Assembly: GCA_964505325.1 (NCBI GenBank)
Contig: CAZDHT010000139.1
Coordinates: 1-13,505, forward strand
DNA: 13,505 nucleotides
Direction: 5' to 3'
Source of the DNA: CAZDHT01 sp964505325
GTDB lineage: Bacteria > Planctomycetota > PUPC01
The notes below the pieces were generated by a model. It ran no database searches, was not told the DNA's origin, and worked only from the letters and a program-made list of their open reading frames with translations. Below, one piece after another: positions 1 to 5,242 of the stretch. The position numbers were made by a program, and so were the translations under genes. The stretch's first letter is position 1; each line of letters opens with the position of its first letter.

Positions 1-79
1 AGTATTGTCTCTTGACAAGCCGCCTCTATTAGCTGTTACGACATCTCTTGCCGGGCTGTCGCAAAACCGCACGGATCAG

Positions 80-98
80 AGCTATCATTTTGATAGCT
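80..98. promoter_or_regulatory. Perfect inverted repeat, candidate enhancer site for a sigma-54 activator
   Basis: AGCTATCA (80-87) and TGATAGCT (91-98) are exact reverse complements separated by TTT. The repeat is A+T-richer than its surroundings and lies about 145-165 bp upstream of the start point predicted for the sigma-54 promoter at 218-234. That is the usual distance for the upstream activating sequence of a sigma-54 enhancer-binding protein such as the flagellar FleQ/FlrC type. The symmetry is seen; the enhancer role is inferred. It could instead be a hairpin at the end of a gene lying outside the window. Confidence 0.4.
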
Positions 99-112
99 GA
101 TAGTCCCCTTCC

Positions 113-142
113 CGCCCGGTTTCCGGGCGTGCCTTCAGTTTT
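113..142 (+). terminator. Terminator-like hairpin upstream of the sigma-54 promoter
   Basis: CGCCCGG (113-119), a TTT loop and CCGGGCG (123-129) form a perfect 7-bp G+C stem. A run of five T residues (138-142) follows, but only after eight intervening bases, so it is not a canonical intrinsic terminator. It could end a transcript entering from the left, which would insulate the downstream unit. I see no gene in 1-217. Confidence 0.35.
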
Positions 143-217
143 TCTGCATCTGTAACTCCCATATCGGATGTCGGTTACGGCATTCCCACGGGCTCATTTC
201 ATCCCTGACCGGGCGTC

Positions 218-234
218 TGGCACGCCGGTTGCTT
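218..234 (+). promoter_or_regulatory. Sigma-54 (RpoN) -24/-12 promoter
   Basis: TGGCACG (218-224), four bases, then TTGCTT (229-234). This matches the RpoN consensus TGGCACG-N4-TTGCW at every specified position, and the invariant GG (219-220) and GC (231-232) are exactly 12 nt apart. Transcription should start near 244, giving a leader of about 165 nt before the GTG at 409. Sigma-54 promoters need an enhancer-binding ATPase, and in many polarly flagellated bacteria they drive the middle flagellar genes. That fits the chaperone-like gene and FliA-family sigma gene downstream. Confidence 0.8.
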
Positions 235-305
235 GTGTTCCCGTACTGTTCTTGCAGATCGGCGCGAGCCGCTCTGGGAGGTTCTTTAGAAATGCGGGCA
301 GCAGA

Positions 306-391
306 GCGGGCGAACATGTGGTAACTCGCCCCCGCGTTTGAGCCGAGAGGCGTGCCTGCGCCGGGCTGTAGCCGGCAGTTGCCGCTCTCGG
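306..391 (+). other. Structured 5' leader next to the Shine-Dalgarno sequence
   Basis: Within the leader, GGGCGA (308-313) pairs with TCGCCC (326-331). CCGAGAG (343-349) pairs with CTCTCGG (385-391), enclosing an inner GCCGG/CCGGC stem (360-364 with 372-376). The outer stem ends four bases before the ribosome-binding site at 395-403, so folding could affect translation of the first gene. These are pairings read by eye without energy calculation. In G+C-rich DNA such stems also occur by chance. Confidence 0.3.
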
Positions 392-408
392 GGGAAAGGA
401 GGGAACGC

Positions 409-930
409 GTGAAGAAGGCCACGGAAGCGAAGGCAGGTAGATCTGGCGCGCTGAGCCAGCACTTGGTCGCCCAGTTGATTTCGGGCTATTCGGAAGAATC
501 CACCCTGTACCAGATGCTGTTCGGCCTGACGTCGCGTCAGCGCCGCTGCCTGGGCGACGGGGGAGATCTTCTGGAGTTCGTGGAACTGATCGATGAGAAG
601 GACGCGCTGCTGAACCAGATCGCCGAGCTGGAGACCGAGCTCGAGCCGCTGCGCGCCGGCTGGATGGCGGCGTCGCGCCAGGCGCGCGAGCGAGTGGCGG
701 ACCAGTTCAACCCCGTCCTCGACGAGATCATCGGCACGATCCAACGGACGGTCGGGCTCGAGCGCGACAACGAACGGCTGCTGGAGGAGCGGCGCCGCGA
801 GCTGCATCGCGTGCTGTCCGACACGCGCCGATGGCGCTGCGCCGCACCCAATCCCACTCCTGCAGACATAGCATTGTCACCGCCGCCCGCATCCACGGAC
901 GCATCACGGCCCATGCCCGCGATAGCCTGA
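409..930 (+). CDS. FlgN/FliT-like flagellar export chaperone candidate
   Basis: 173 residues from GTG 409, chosen because AAAGGAGGG (395-403) sits five bases upstream; the in-frame codon at 352 has no such site. The protein is mostly helical. Residues 30-90 carry the pattern typical of FlgN-type chaperones: a short Leu-rich helix, a glutamine/arginine turn, then LLEFVELIDEKDALL followed by a heptad-like segment ending near Trp85. A second charged coiled-coil segment spans about 110-145, and the last 30 residues are a Pro/Ala/Ser-rich tail. FlgN binds hook-filament junction proteins in the cytoplasm and delivers them to the flagellar export gate. The sigma-54 promoter and the FliA-type sigma gene 40 bp downstream support a flagellar role. 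Family assignment rests on pattern and context, not on catalytic residues; another coiled-coil protein is possible. Confidence 0.55.
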   Translation: MKKATEAKAGRSGALSQHLVAQLISGYSEESTLYQMLFGLTSRQRRCLGDGGDLLEFVELIDEKDALLNQIAELETELEPLRAGWMAASRQARERVADQFNPVLDEIIGTIQRTVGLERDNERLLEERRRELHRVLSDTRRWRCAAPNPTPADIALSPPPASTDASRPMPAIA

Positions 931-970
931 TGCAGAGCCGGGCGCCTCTTTTTTGCGATGGAGCGAGAGC

Positions 971-1723
971 ATGCTAACCAAGCACCGCACGAAATGGAAC
1001 CGCTTCAAGAAGCGCGGCAGCCGGAAGGCGCGGGCGGAGCTCATCCACGAGTTCGTGCCGCTGGTCCACTACGTGTTCGGCCGGATGTCCGTCTATCTGC
1101 CCCGCATACTTGACGACCAGGACCTGATCGCCGCGGGGATGATCGGCCTGATCACGGCGGTCGACGACTTCGACATCAAACGGGAGATCGAGTTCACCAC
1201 GTTCGCGGTCCCGCGCATCCGGGGAGCGATCCTGGACGAGCTCCGCGAGCAGGACTGGGTTCCGCGCACGGCGCGGCGCCGCGCGGTCGAGCTGTCCGCG
1301 GCGGTGTCCAGGTCCCGCCCGCATGCGTTCGACCCGCCGGACCTCGGCAAGGTCGCCCGGCTGATGCACGTGCGCCGGTCGGACCTCGGCAAGCTGATGT
1401 CCAAGGTGCGGCCGGTCGCGTTTGTCCCGCTCGACCACACGCACGATGACGAGGACGGCGCGCACATGAGCGTGTCCCAATTGCTGGCGGACAAGCGGAC
1501 CCGGCCTCCGCACGTCGAAGCGGAGCTGGCTGATCAGTGCAAGGCGCTGGGGGCCGCTCTGGCGCTGCTGCCCGAGGTCGAGCGGAACGTGGTGGTGCAG
1601 TACTACTTCGAGCAGCGGATGCAGAAGGACATCGCGAAGGAACTGGACGTTTCGCGGTCGCGGGTGTCGCAAATCCACAACCACGCGATCACAACGCTCC
1701 GCGAACGCATGGGGGCCGCATAA
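971..1723 (+). CDS. fliA: FliA/WhiG-family sigma factor (sigma-28 type)
   Basis: 250 residues from ATG 971, preceded by GGAG (960-963); an upstream in-frame TTG at 953 lacks a ribosome-binding site. Region 2 is clear: LVHYVFGRM, then DDQDLIAAGMIGL and FTTFAVPRIRGAILDELREQDWVPR, a signature of the FliA/WhiG class of group 3 sigma factors. Region 3 is more divergent. Region 4 ends with KDIAKELDVSRSRVSQIHNHAI, the FliA-type helix-turn-helix. Such factors direct RNA polymerase to late flagellar promoters and are normally held by the anti-sigma factor FlgM; no FlgM is visible here. The gene is the second in the sigma-54-driven unit, 40 bp after the chaperone-like gene, and a terminator follows. 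In a non-motile species the same family could serve another programme, so the name fliA is probable rather than certain. Confidence 0.82.
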   Translation: MLTKHRTKWNRFKKRGSRKARAELIHEFVPLVHYVFGRMSVYLPRILDDQDLIAAGMIGLITAVDDFDIKREIEFTTFAVPRIRGAILDELREQDWVPRTARRRAVELSAAVSRSRPHAFDPPDLGKVARLMHVRRSDLGKLMSKVRPVAFVPLDHTHDDEDGAHMSVSQLLADKRTRPPHVEAELADQCKALGAALALLPEVERNVVVQYYFEQRMQKDIAKELDVSRSRVSQIHNHAITTLRERMGAA

Positions 1724-1756
1724 GGTGAGGCCGGAATACCGCCCTCGAAGCCCGAT

Positions 1757-1796
1757 TTGGCGGCCGGGATGGCCTTCTCCCTGCCGCCAAGATTTT
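1757..1796 (+). terminator. Intrinsic terminator after the sigma factor gene
   Basis: TTGGCGGC (1757-1764) pairs perfectly with GCCGCCAA (1783-1790). The loop can extend the stem with GGGA (1766-1769) against TCCC (1778-1781) after one mismatch. A short U-rich tail (ATTTT, 1792-1796) follows. It begins 34 bp after the stop codon, as expected for the end of the flagellar regulatory unit. Confidence 0.6.
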
Positions 1797-1809
1797 CCGA
1801 TAATTTTCC

Positions 1810-1837
1810 TTGACAGGGCCCAGAGTGGTGTTATACT
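1810..1837 (+). promoter_or_regulatory. Sigma-70-type promoter of the pseudopilin gene
   Basis: A perfect TTGACA (1810-1815), a 16-bp spacer and TATACT (1832-1837), with TG at 1829-1830 giving an extended -10 element. Transcription is predicted to start near 1844. The promoter lies just after the preceding terminator and feeds only the pseudopilin gene. Confidence 0.75.
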
Positions 1838-1844
1838 TCCAATG

Positions 1845-1880
1845 GCGGACTGCTCAACGGGGGTTGTCCGCGTCTTTTTT
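1845..1880 (+). terminator. Terminator-like hairpin in the pseudopilin leader (possible attenuator)
   Basis: GCGGAC (1845-1850) pairs with GTCCGC (1866-1871). An inner AAC (1856-1858) can pair with GTT (1863-1865) around a GGGG loop, leaving a five-base bulge. The stem is followed by a run of six T (1875-1880). It starts essentially at the predicted first nucleotide of the transcript and ends 37 nt before the ATG. It could terminate transcription early, stabilise the 5' end of an abundant mRNA, or catch read-through from the left. Confidence 0.5.
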
Positions 1881-1917
1881 GGGCTCTTTGGGAAAACGTG
1901 AAAGGAGGTGAAAACAG

Positions 1918-2541
1918 ATGACAAAGCGCAAAGGCTTCACCATCATCGAGCTGCTGGTCGTAATCGCAATTATTGCCATTTTGGCAGGCATGCTCCTTCC
2001 CGCACTCGGCAGAGCTCGTGATGAGGCCCGGAAGGTGAAGTGCGCCAGCAACCTCAAGGGCATCGCGCAGGCGATGAACCTGTACCTTAACAAGTACGGG
2101 GGCACGTCGATGTTTGCGATCCCTGCCGACTCGTTCCGGGGTGATTGCTGGTTGGTGTCGCTCTATTGGTGCGGCATCATCACCGAGCCGAAGCTGTTCC
2201 TTTGTCCCGCCACGGACGACGGTGGTATCATATCGCCTGACAAACCCACCGGCGCCAACTGGGACAAGGATAAAGTGGATGACACGGCGTGCAGCTACGC
2301 CGGTCTCTGCAAGAACAGCGGCAAGGCTGGCAGAGACACGAGGGCGTTCACCGAGTCGTCGATCAGCCAGTCGTCCATGCTGGGTTCCGACGACGACGAC
2401 CTGATCGAGAACCACAGCGACGGCATGAGCGTCGTGTTCTTCGACAGCCACGTCGAGTTCAAGACCGGCGAGAAGGCCGACACCTATGAGAAGCTGGGGG
2501 TAAGCGCCCCCTACGTGTACCTGGACAGCGGCGGCGACTAG
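1918..2541 (+). CDS. Type II secretion/type IV pilin-like pseudopilin, H-X9-DG type
   Basis: 207 residues from ATG 1918, with an almost ideal ribosome-binding site AAAGGAGGTG (1901-1910) seven bases upstream. The N-terminus has a class III (prepilin peptidase) signal: a short basic leader ending in Gly6, then FTIIELLVVIAIIAILAGML. Phe7 is the +1 residue, Glu11 the conserved +5 glutamate, and the hydrophobic helix runs to about residue 27. The soluble part has several cysteines. Near the C-terminus, H166 is followed after nine residues by Asp176 (HSDGMSVVFFDSHVEF), matching the H-X9-DG processing-associated motif of planctomycete and verrucomicrobial pseudopilins except that the final Gly is Ser177. 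These proteins are predicted to be inserted in the inner membrane, cleaved, and assembled into pseudopilus-like fibres or used as envelope proteins. The gene is monocistronic, with its own promoter and strong terminator, which suggests high expression. Substrate and partner machinery are not in the window. Confidence 0.88.
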   Translation: MTKRKGFTIIELLVVIAIIAILAGMLLPALGRARDEARKVKCASNLKGIAQAMNLYLNKYGGTSMFAIPADSFRGDCWLVSLYWCGIITEPKLFLCPATDDGGIISPDKPTGANWDKDKVDDTACSYAGLCKNSGKAGRDTRAFTESSISQSSMLGSDDDDLIENHSDGMSVVFFDSHVEFKTGEKADTYEKLGVSAPYVYLDSGGD

Positions 2542-2542
2542 T

Positions 2543-2592
2543 CGTAAGGACCCCGTCCTTACGAGAGTCGTGCAGCCTGTTGTCTGACAGGC
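2543..2592 (+). other. Two tandem hairpins after the pseudopilin gene
   Basis: CGTAAGGAC (2543-2551), loop CCC and GTCCTTACG (2555-2563) form a perfect 9-bp stem starting one base after the stop codon. GCCTGT (2575-2580), six bases and ACAGGC (2587-2592) form a second perfect stem. Neither has a T tract, so they are not terminators themselves. They lie between the stop codon and the terminator and would form a folded 3' UTR, possibly a block to 3' exonucleases. Confidence 0.5.
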
Positions 2593-2599
2593 AGCTTGG

Positions 2600-2634
2600 G
2601 CCCGCGGCGGGGCAACCCGCCGCGGGCTTTTTTT
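2600..2634 (+). terminator. Strong intrinsic terminator of the pseudopilin transcript
   Basis: A perfect 12-bp G+C stem, GCCCGCGGCGGG (2600-2611) with CCCGCCGCGGGC (2616-2627), closes a GCAA tetraloop (GNRA type) and is followed directly by seven T residues (2628-2634). This is the strongest terminator in the window. Confidence 0.9.
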
Positions 2635-2701
2635 GCGCCCGCGTAACACCTCAGCCAAGTGAAGCTGCACCACATTTCCTGGCCTTGCCCGCCTCGGCGG
2701 C

Positions 2702-2707
2702 TATAAT
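2702..2707 (+). promoter_or_regulatory. -10 element of a probable promoter for the secreted protein gene
   Basis: A consensus TATAAT lies 48 bp before the ATG at 2755, in the gap after the pseudopilin terminator, so a start near 2714 is plausible. No good -35 hexamer stands at 16-18 bp: TTGCCC (2685-2690) is too close (11 bp) and the correctly spaced bases are C/G-rich. Either an activator helps or the match is partly chance. Confidence 0.4.
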
Positions 2708-2754
2708 GACGGCGCCCCAAAAGTGTTCACCCCGGCCTGTGGAAGGTGCCTGAA

Positions 2755-4134
2755 ATGAAGCTCGTCGCCGGAATTCTGCTCGCCGTTCTCCTTCCCCGCG
2801 CGCACGCCCTCGCACAAGACCCGCCCGCCCCAAAGGCGAAGCCCAAGACCGCCGACTGGCGCCTCGAGCCGTTCCCCGAGAACGTGATCGACCCCGACCG
2901 GCTCGAATACCAGGGCGCGTTCAACGTACCGCCCGAGGGGACGCGCTACCTCTCGTGGGCCTACGCCCAGTGCGGGCTGGCGTACCGGCCCGGCGGCGAT
3001 CCCAAGGGCCCGGACGACGGCCATCCCGGCTCGCTGTTCGGCGTCGGCCACGCCTATGGCCACTGCGTCTCCGAGTTCACCATTCCGGCGCCGCTCATCT
3101 CGAAGAAGAAGGACTGGCGCGAGTTGCCCGCGGCGAAGACGCTCCAGAAATTCGCCACCGTGACCAAAGCCACGAAGGACCAGGCCGGCAAGGAGTTCAG
3201 CCTGCCCATGCGCGCCATCGGCTACCTGCCCCCGCAGGGCAAGCAGAAATCAGACAAGCTCTATTTCACCGGCTGGCTCAGCTACCGGCCCACGAACGGC
3301 TGGACGTTCGGGATGTGCAACGCCGACCTCGCGAAGCCCGAGCCCGCCGGGATGTGGCGGCTCAAGGGCCACAGCGCGTTCTCCGCCTCCAACGCCTGCA
3401 TGGCGATCCCCCGGGAGTGGGCGGACAAACATGTCGGCGGCCGCTATCTCGCCTTCTGCGGCGGGATCAACGGCACCAGCGGCTACGGGACCGGCCGCGG
3501 CCCGGCGATTATCGCCTGCGCGCCGTGGACCGAATACCAGGACGACGCGCCGCCGGTACCCGGCACCCAGCTCACGAACGTCACGCTGCTCAAGTACGGC
3601 AACTGGCGCGGCGGCGGTAAGGTCCGCGACGTCCAGGTCTCCGACGGCTGGCACGGCGCCGCCTGGCTCACGTCGGGCGAGGACGCCGCCGTCGTCTTCG
3701 CCGGCGTCAAGGACATCGGGATCGGCTGGTACGGCTATCTCAAGGACGACAAGGGGCTGAAGGTGTTCGACCGCAAGAAGCGGAAGGAGGGCGAGTCGCG
3801 GTTCATCAACGAAAAGGGCGAGCCGGTCGAGAAGGCGAAAGGCAACCGCGGCTGGAAGGCCGACTTCCCGCGGGCGTGTATCTACTTCTACGACCCCGCC
3901 GACCTAGCCGACGTGGCGGCGGGCAAGAAGAAGCCCGGCGAGCCGCAGTACTACGCGCGGCTCGACGTGGGCGACCTGATGTTCGCCACCCCCGGCCTGC
4001 ACGGCTGCGGTTATGATCGGAAAAACAACATCCTCTACTGCTTCGAGAAGCGCGGCTGTGACGTCCGCTACGGCGGCCGCCCGGTCGTCCACGTCTGGAA
4101 GATCCAGCCCGCCGAGGCGAAGAAGGCGGACTAA
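2755..4134 (+). CDS. Exported cysteine-rich protein of unrecognised family
   Basis: 459 residues from ATG 2755, with GGAAGG (2741-2746) eight bases upstream; an in-frame GTG at 2746 would overlap that site. A Sec signal peptide is clear (MKLVAGILLAVLLPRAHALAQ, cleavage likely after Ala20). I do not recognise the family. The mature part opens with a lysine/proline stretch, then DPDRLEYQGAFNVP and YPGSLFGVGHAYGH-like segments: the serine at this point is PGSLFGVGHAYGHCVSEF. Short beta-rich units with many Gly/Tyr/Trp follow, ending with LHGCGYDRKNNILYCFEKRGC and VHVWKI, which suggests a beta-propeller-like or other all-beta fold. About ten cysteines are spread along it, unusual enough to suggest disulfides outside the cytoplasm. 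No catalytic motif could be assigned. The gene stands alone, and its stop codon falls within the left end of an inverted-repeat element. Confidence 0.85.
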   Translation: MKLVAGILLAVLLPRAHALAQDPPAPKAKPKTADWRLEPFPENVIDPDRLEYQGAFNVPPEGTRYLSWAYAQCGLAYRPGGDPKGPDDGHPGSLFGVGHAYGHCVSEFTIPAPLISKKKDWRELPAAKTLQKFATVTKATKDQAGKEFSLPMRAIGYLPPQGKQKSDKLYFTGWLSYRPTNGWTFGMCNADLAKPEPAGMWRLKGHSAFSASNACMAIPREWADKHVGGRYLAFCGGINGTSGYGTGRGPAIIACAPWTEYQDDAPPVPGTQLTNVTLLKYGNWRGGGKVRDVQVSDGWHGAAWLTSGEDAAVVFAGVKDIGIGWYGYLKDDKGLKVFDRKKRKEGESRFINEKGEPVEKAKGNRGWKADFPRACIYFYDPADLADVAAGKKKPGEPQYYARLDVGDLMFATPGLHGCGYDRKNNILYCFEKRGCDVRYGGRPVVHVWKIQPAEAKKAD

Positions 4135-4260
4135 GAGACTATCCTAAAACCGTGGCACGGCCATCCCTTCGGCTCTGCTCAGGGCAGGCTTGGTCGTATC
4201 GAATCACGGGCGAGACGCCCGTGCCACGAGCACGGACGACCTTTTGAGATAGCCTCTAAG
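4131..4260. mobile_element. MITE/REP-like inverted-repeat element
   Basis: The left end (4131-4150) and the reverse complement of the right end (4241-4260) agree at 15 of 20 positions, sharing AGAG-x-CTATC and AAAA cores. Just inside, CGTGGCACGG (4151-4160) is the exact reverse complement of CCGTGCCACG (4219-4228). Next to it lies a perfect palindrome CACGGGCG-AGA-CGCCCGTG (4205-4223). There is no open reading frame of note inside, so any movement would depend on a transposase encoded elsewhere. The left end contains the TAA (4132-4134) of the upstream gene. The symmetry is seen; mobility is inferred, since copy number cannot be judged here. Confidence 0.55.
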
Positions 4261-4420
4261 ACTGAACCGCGCCGGCACACACGTGCGAACCGGGCTGTGG
4301 AAAAAAATGCCCGGCCGGGCAGATTTGTTGCACTTTGGCGCTCTCCCTCGAACGTGCCACATCCAGCCTCGGCAACGAAATCCCCGGGTCTTGTGGATCG
4401 ACCCGAGCCACGCGCGATGG
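4261..4420. other. Non-coding spacer with a 14-bp palindrome
   Basis: No gene is supported here on either strand. It holds a perfect palindrome TGCCCGGCCGGGCA (4308-4321) after a run of seven A, and a hairpin CGGGTC/GACCCG (4385-4390 with 4400-4405). Neither has a T tract. They may be further repeat remnants beside the inverted-repeat element or operator sites for the promoter that follows. Confidence 0.35.
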
Positions 4421-4448
4421 TTGATTGCCGCCGAAATCGGGGTATAAT
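4421..4448 (+). promoter_or_regulatory. Sigma-70-type promoter of the four-gene envelope operon
   Basis: TTGATT (4421-4426), a 16-bp spacer and a perfect TATAAT (4443-4448). Transcription should start near 4455, about 100 nt before the first ATG (4557). No other promoter of this quality was seen between here and 10735, so it probably serves all four closely spaced genes. Confidence 0.65.
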
Positions 4449-4556
4449 GAGTTGTTAGGCAGCGGCCGCGCTTGAGCAGTCGGCATGCTTGTTCGATGGA
4501 GCGGACGCTGCGCACCGCACACTTGGCCGGCCGTGGGTTGTCCTGAAGGAGTACAA

Positions 4557-5222
4557 ATGGTAACGGAAGCGGCGAGACGGGTCCTCCATGTGCTGGTCGT
4601 GTTTGCGATCATGTCCCCGGCCGGCTGCGGCGACACGGGCCCCCAGAACGCGGGCGGCGACAAGAAGAGCAAGCCCGCCGCCAAGGCGGCGCTGCTCCCG
4701 CCTGCCCACAGCGGCCCCACCCTGGTCCTGGAAGCGGAAGACGGTACGGTCGAGGCTTCGATGGTGATCGAGGACTTCACGCCGCAGAAGCATCCCCGGC
4801 TCGGCGTGCAGCGCGCCTCGGGCGGCAAGTGCGTCAGCGTGCCGAAAGACGCCAACAAGGCGTGCAAGCTGAAGAAGGAGGACCCCAAGGGCGAGGTCAC
4901 GATGAAGTTCAGCGTGCCGCAAGAGGGCACGTACTACATCTATCCCCGCACGTGGTGGTCGGCCACCGGTCGGGGGTGCAGCAACAGCTTCGGGATGATC
5001 GTGGACGACCGCAAGCCGCTCGACGTCACCGACGCGACGTACGGGGTGTGGCACTGGATCAAGTTCAAGTCGGACGATCCCCGGTCGACCGCCCCCCGCC
5101 CCTTCAAGCTGAAGAAAGGCGAGCACACCCTCACGTTTACCAACCGCGAGGATGACACCCGGCTCGACCAGGTGTACATCACCAACGATGCCGAGGATCG
5201 CCCCGCGGGGATCATGAAATAA
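4557..5222 (+). CDS. Lipoprotein with a CBM-like jelly-roll domain
   Basis: 221 residues from ATG 4557, preceded by AAGGAG (4546-4551). The in-frame ATG at 4485 has no ribosome-binding site and would put 24 atypical residues before the signal peptide. A lipoprotein signal is visible: hydrophobic residues 9-19, then SPAGC with the lipid-bearing Cys at 24, followed by a Gly/Lys/Ala linker to about 45. The rest (about 47-215) has the layout of carbohydrate-binding module family 6/35-like domains: LVLEAEDG at its start, RASGGKCV, VTMKFSVPQEGTYYIYPR, a WHW segment, and FKLKKGEHTLTFTNRED..LDQVYITND at the end. Such domains bind sugars or serve as adhesive modules; the ligand here is unknown. It is the first gene of the operon and would sit on a membrane facing the periplasm or exterior. 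Confidence 0.75.
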   Translation: MVTEAARRVLHVLVVFAIMSPAGCGDTGPQNAGGDKKSKPAAKAALLPPAHSGPTLVLEAEDGTVEASMVIEDFTPQKHPRLGVQRASGGKCVSVPKDANKACKLKKEDPKGEVTMKFSVPQEGTYYIYPRTWWSATGRGCSNSFGMIVDDRKPLDVTDATYGVWHWIKFKSDDPRSTAPRPFKLKKGEHTLTFTNREDDTRLDQVYITNDAEDRPAGIMK

Positions 5223-5242
5223 ACGCGGTAGGAGAAGAGGTG

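Noticed and set aside
12..41. Sigma-70-type promoter beginning with TTGACA at 12-17
   Set aside because: No acceptable -10 hexamer lies 16-18 bp downstream (GTTACG, TTACGA), and no gene starts nearby.
135..422. 95-codon minus-strand frame in the upstream region
   Set aside because: No ribosome-binding site or recognisable domain, and it lies across the sigma-54 promoter and structured leader.
1796..1803. TCCGATAA, close to the FliA -10 box GCCGATAA, upstream of the pseudopilin gene
   Set aside because: No TAAA-type -35 box stands 11-15 bp upstream, and the sigma-70-type promoter just downstream is far stronger.
974..1924. 316-codon minus-strand frame opposite the sigma factor
   Set aside because: The sigma factor frame has unmistakable region 2 and region 4 motifs; the antisense product has none and runs over a promoter and a terminator.
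4256..4930. 224-codon minus-strand frame spanning the spacer and the lipoprotein gene
   Set aside because: It covers the promoter and signal peptide region of a well-supported + strand lipoprotein and shows no domain.
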